The notes below the pieces were generated by a model. The model was not told the DNA's origin and ran no database searches. It saw nothing but the letters and a program-made list of their open reading frames with translations. A stretch of DNA of 7,327 nt from Deltaproteobacteria bacterium (GTDB taxonomy: Bacteria > SAR324 > JACQKK01): positions 1 to 7,327 of the forward strand of contig JAOUPZ010000151.1 in NCBI GenBank assembly GCA_029879595.1, read 5' to 3'. The translations under genes and the position numbers were made by a program. Each line of letters begins with the position of its first letter. Positions within the stretch are counted from its first letter, which is position 1. Below, piece after piece: positions 5,669-7,327 of the stretch.

Positions 5669-7327
5669 ATGAACCCTTCCCACATAGCAATCCGCAATCC
5701 GGCCACGGTCTATATCCTCACCCTGATGCTGTTCATCATGGGGATAATGTCCTACCGCAGCATGCCCCGCGAGGCTCAGCCCGATATCCAGATTCCCCTG
5801 CTGATTGTCAGCCTGCCCTTTCCCGGGGCTTCGCCGGAGGATGTGGAGGCCCTGGTGACCCACAAGGCGGAGATGGCCCTGCAGAACCTGGACAGCCTCA
5901 AGGAAATCAAGTCCACCTCCGCCGAGGGGGTCAGTTCCATCCGGCTGGAGTTCCACCTGGGGTTCGATGTGGACGATGCGCGGGTAAAGGTGCGTGAAAA
6001 GCTGGACAGCATCATCCCCGAGCTGCCCGACGATGTTGAGGACCCCATTATCACCGAGATCAACTTCTCCGACACCCCCATGCTGATGGTCAACCTGGCC
6101 GGGGACGTGGGTCTGGTGATGCTGAAGGAAGTGGCCGAGGACCTGAAGGACGATATCGAGGGCATCCCCGGCATCCTGGAGGTTAACCGGGCGGGGGGGC
6201 TGGAGCGGGAGATCAAGGTCTATGTGGACCCCCAGAAGCTGCTCTACTATCAGCTCTCCCTGAACCAGGTGGTGAACGCGGTGGAGCGGGAGAACACCAA
6301 TATCCCCGGCGGTACGCTCACCATGGGCCCCACCAAATACCTGATCCGGGTTCCCGGGGAGTTCAAGAGCCCCCTGGAGATCAACGATGTGATCATCGCC
6401 GCGCCCGGCCAGCAGCCCATTTTTGTCAGGGACGTGGCCCGGGTTGAGTTCGGGTTCCGGGAGCAGACCAGCCATTCCCGCATGGACGGGCAGGACTCGG
6501 TTTCTCTGGTGGTGATAAAGCGCAGCGGGGAGCACCTGCTGGAAATCCGGGATCGTATCAAAAAGCTGGTGGCCAGTTATGAAGGGGAGTACCAGGGGCG
6601 TATCCGGTTCACCTTGCTGGCCGACCAGGGGGTGTTTGTGGGCCGCATCGTCCGGGACCTGGAAAACAACATCATCACCGGGTTCCTGCTGGTTTTCGTC
6701 ACCCTGCTGATGGTTATGGGTCTGCGCAACTCCCTGTTCGTGGCCGCCGCCATTCCGCTGAGTTTTCTGCTGACCCTGATCTGCCTGGAGATGCTGGGGT
6801 TCACCCTGAACTTCGTGGTGCTGTTCAGCCTGATCCTGGCCCTGGGGATGATGGTTGACAACGCCATCGTGGTGGTGGAGAACATCTTCCGCCACGCCCA
6901 GTCCGGCAAGGGGCGGGTGCAGTCCGCGCTGGAGGGCATCAGCGAAGTGGCCGTTCCGGTGACCACCTCCACCATCACCACGCTGGTGGCCTTTGCGCCC
7001 ATAATATTCATGCCGGGCATTCCGGGCGAGTTCATGAGCTATCTGCCCAAGACCCTCATCATCGCCCTGTCTTCCTCGCTCTTCGTGGCCCTGGTGGTCA
7101 ATCCGGTGATCTGCGCCACCCTGATGAAGCAGTCCGGCACCGGTTCGCAGCCTTCCGCCGAGGAGACGCAGGACGAAGTGCGCATGATCGAGAACTCCCG
7201 CTGGCTTCTGCTTTACAAGAAGGTGCTTACCTGGCATCTGGACCGGCGCTGGCGGGTCATCCTGGCCACCAATGTGTTCTTCTTCCTGATAACCGGCCTG
7301 TATATCGGCACGACACTTATCCGCAAG
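5669..7327 (+). CDS. RND-family efflux pump, inner-membrane permease subunit (HAE1-like), N-terminal half, partial
   Basis: 553 codons from ATG 5669, still open at the right edge; the family is usually about 1000-1050 residues. I translated it by eye with no break. Residues 1-10 are cytoplasmic, TM1 is about 12-29, and the first periplasmic porter domain about 30-332, beginning with the typical MPREAQPDIQIP and FPGASPEDVE. TM2 to TM6 follow (about 335-351, 356-376, 382-402, 430-450, 460-482), and TM7 begins near 530. The TM4 proton-relay motif reads GMMVDNAIVVVEN with D397 and N398, where AcrB has Asp-Asp at 407/408. This resembles HAE1-type pumps rather than the metal-exporting CusA type (VDAA). 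The protein would be a proton-driven trimer taking substrate from the periplasm or outer leaflet. No good Shine-Dalgarno precedes the ATG, only a C-rich 33-base gap. Substrate cannot be assigned. Confidence 0.92.
   Translation, partial: MNPSHIAIRNPATVYILTLMLFIMGIMSYRSMPREAQPDIQIPLLIVSLPFPGASPEDVEALVTHKAEMALQNLDSLKEIKSTSAEGVSSIRLEFHLGFDVDDARVKVREKLDSIIPELPDDVEDPIITEINFSDTPMLMVNLAGDVGLVMLKEVAEDLKDDIEGIPGILEVNRAGGLEREIKVYVDPQKLLYYQLSLNQVVNAVERENTNIPGGTLTMGPTKYLIRVPGEFKSPLEINDVIIAAPGQQPIFVRDVARVEFGFREQTSHSRMDGQDSVSLVVIKRSGEHLLEIRDRIKKLVASYEGEYQGRIRFTLLADQGVFVGRIVRDLENNIITGFLLVFVTLLMVMGLRNSLFVAAAIPLSFLLTLICLEMLGFTLNFVVLFSLILALGMMVDNAIVVVENIFRHAQSGKGRVQSALEGISEVAVPVTTSTITTLVAFAPIIFMPGIPGEFMSYLPKTLIIALSSSLFVALVVNPVICATLMKQSGTGSQPSAEETQDEVRMIENSRWLLLYKKVLTWHLDRRWRVILATNVFFFLITGLYIGTTLIRK

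Noticed and set aside
4919..7237. A 772-codon open frame on the minus strand opposite the adaptor and pump genes
   Set aside because: It mirrors high-GC3 coding sequence on the other strand. The product is His/Gln/Gly-rich with no domain or membrane pattern, and the plus-strand frame has clear RND family motifs throughout.

Overview
The window reads like a chromosome segment from a Gram-negative, probably anaerobic-respiring bacterium. The best clue is a large membrane-anchored c-type cytochrome with eight CxxCH haem sites fused to three IPT/TIG domains. That architecture, next to a GC-rich genome with strong Shine-Dalgarno sites and several TTG starts, suggests a Desulfobacterota/Desulfuromonadia-type organism. 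This placement is an inference from gene content, not from a marker gene.

Layout. (1) 1-164, + strand: the last 53 codons of a class I glutamine amidotransferase, component II of anthranilate or aminodeoxychorismate synthase. (2) 165-437: non-coding, with a GT-rich simple-sequence tract, a G8/C7 hairpin and a perfect-palindrome terminator that ends the cytochrome gene coming from the other side and may also stop transcription from the first gene. (3) 438-2171, - strand: the octahaem-TIG cytochrome, TTG start with a clear GGAGG. (4) 2172-2819: a 648-base divergent intergenic region, much more AT-rich than the operon to its right. It holds a candidate promoter and operator-like palindrome for the cytochrome, and a strong minus-strand intrinsic terminator with no gene in front of it. 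(5) 2820-7327, + strand: a tripartite RND efflux operon in the order outer-membrane channel, lipoprotein membrane-fusion subunit, inner-membrane RND pump. The pump runs off the right edge at codon 553 of an expected roughly 1000-1050.

The three efflux genes are tightly packed (start region of the second overlapping the end of the first, then a 33-base gap) and should act together: the RND pump takes substrate from the inner membrane or periplasm using the proton gradient, the lipidated adaptor bridges the periplasm, and the TolC-like channel opens the outer membrane. The substrate cannot be told from the sequence, and no regulator gene lies in the window. The cytochrome is a separate, divergently transcribed unit, probably moving electrons in the periplasm or towards the cell surface. 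Nothing ties it functionally to the pump except the shared upstream region.

No tRNA, rRNA, insertion sequence or CRISPR array was seen. The points most worth checking are the octahaem-TIG fusion itself and the orphan terminator at 2518-2549, which implies an unannotated minus-strand transcript (small RNA or long regulated leader).
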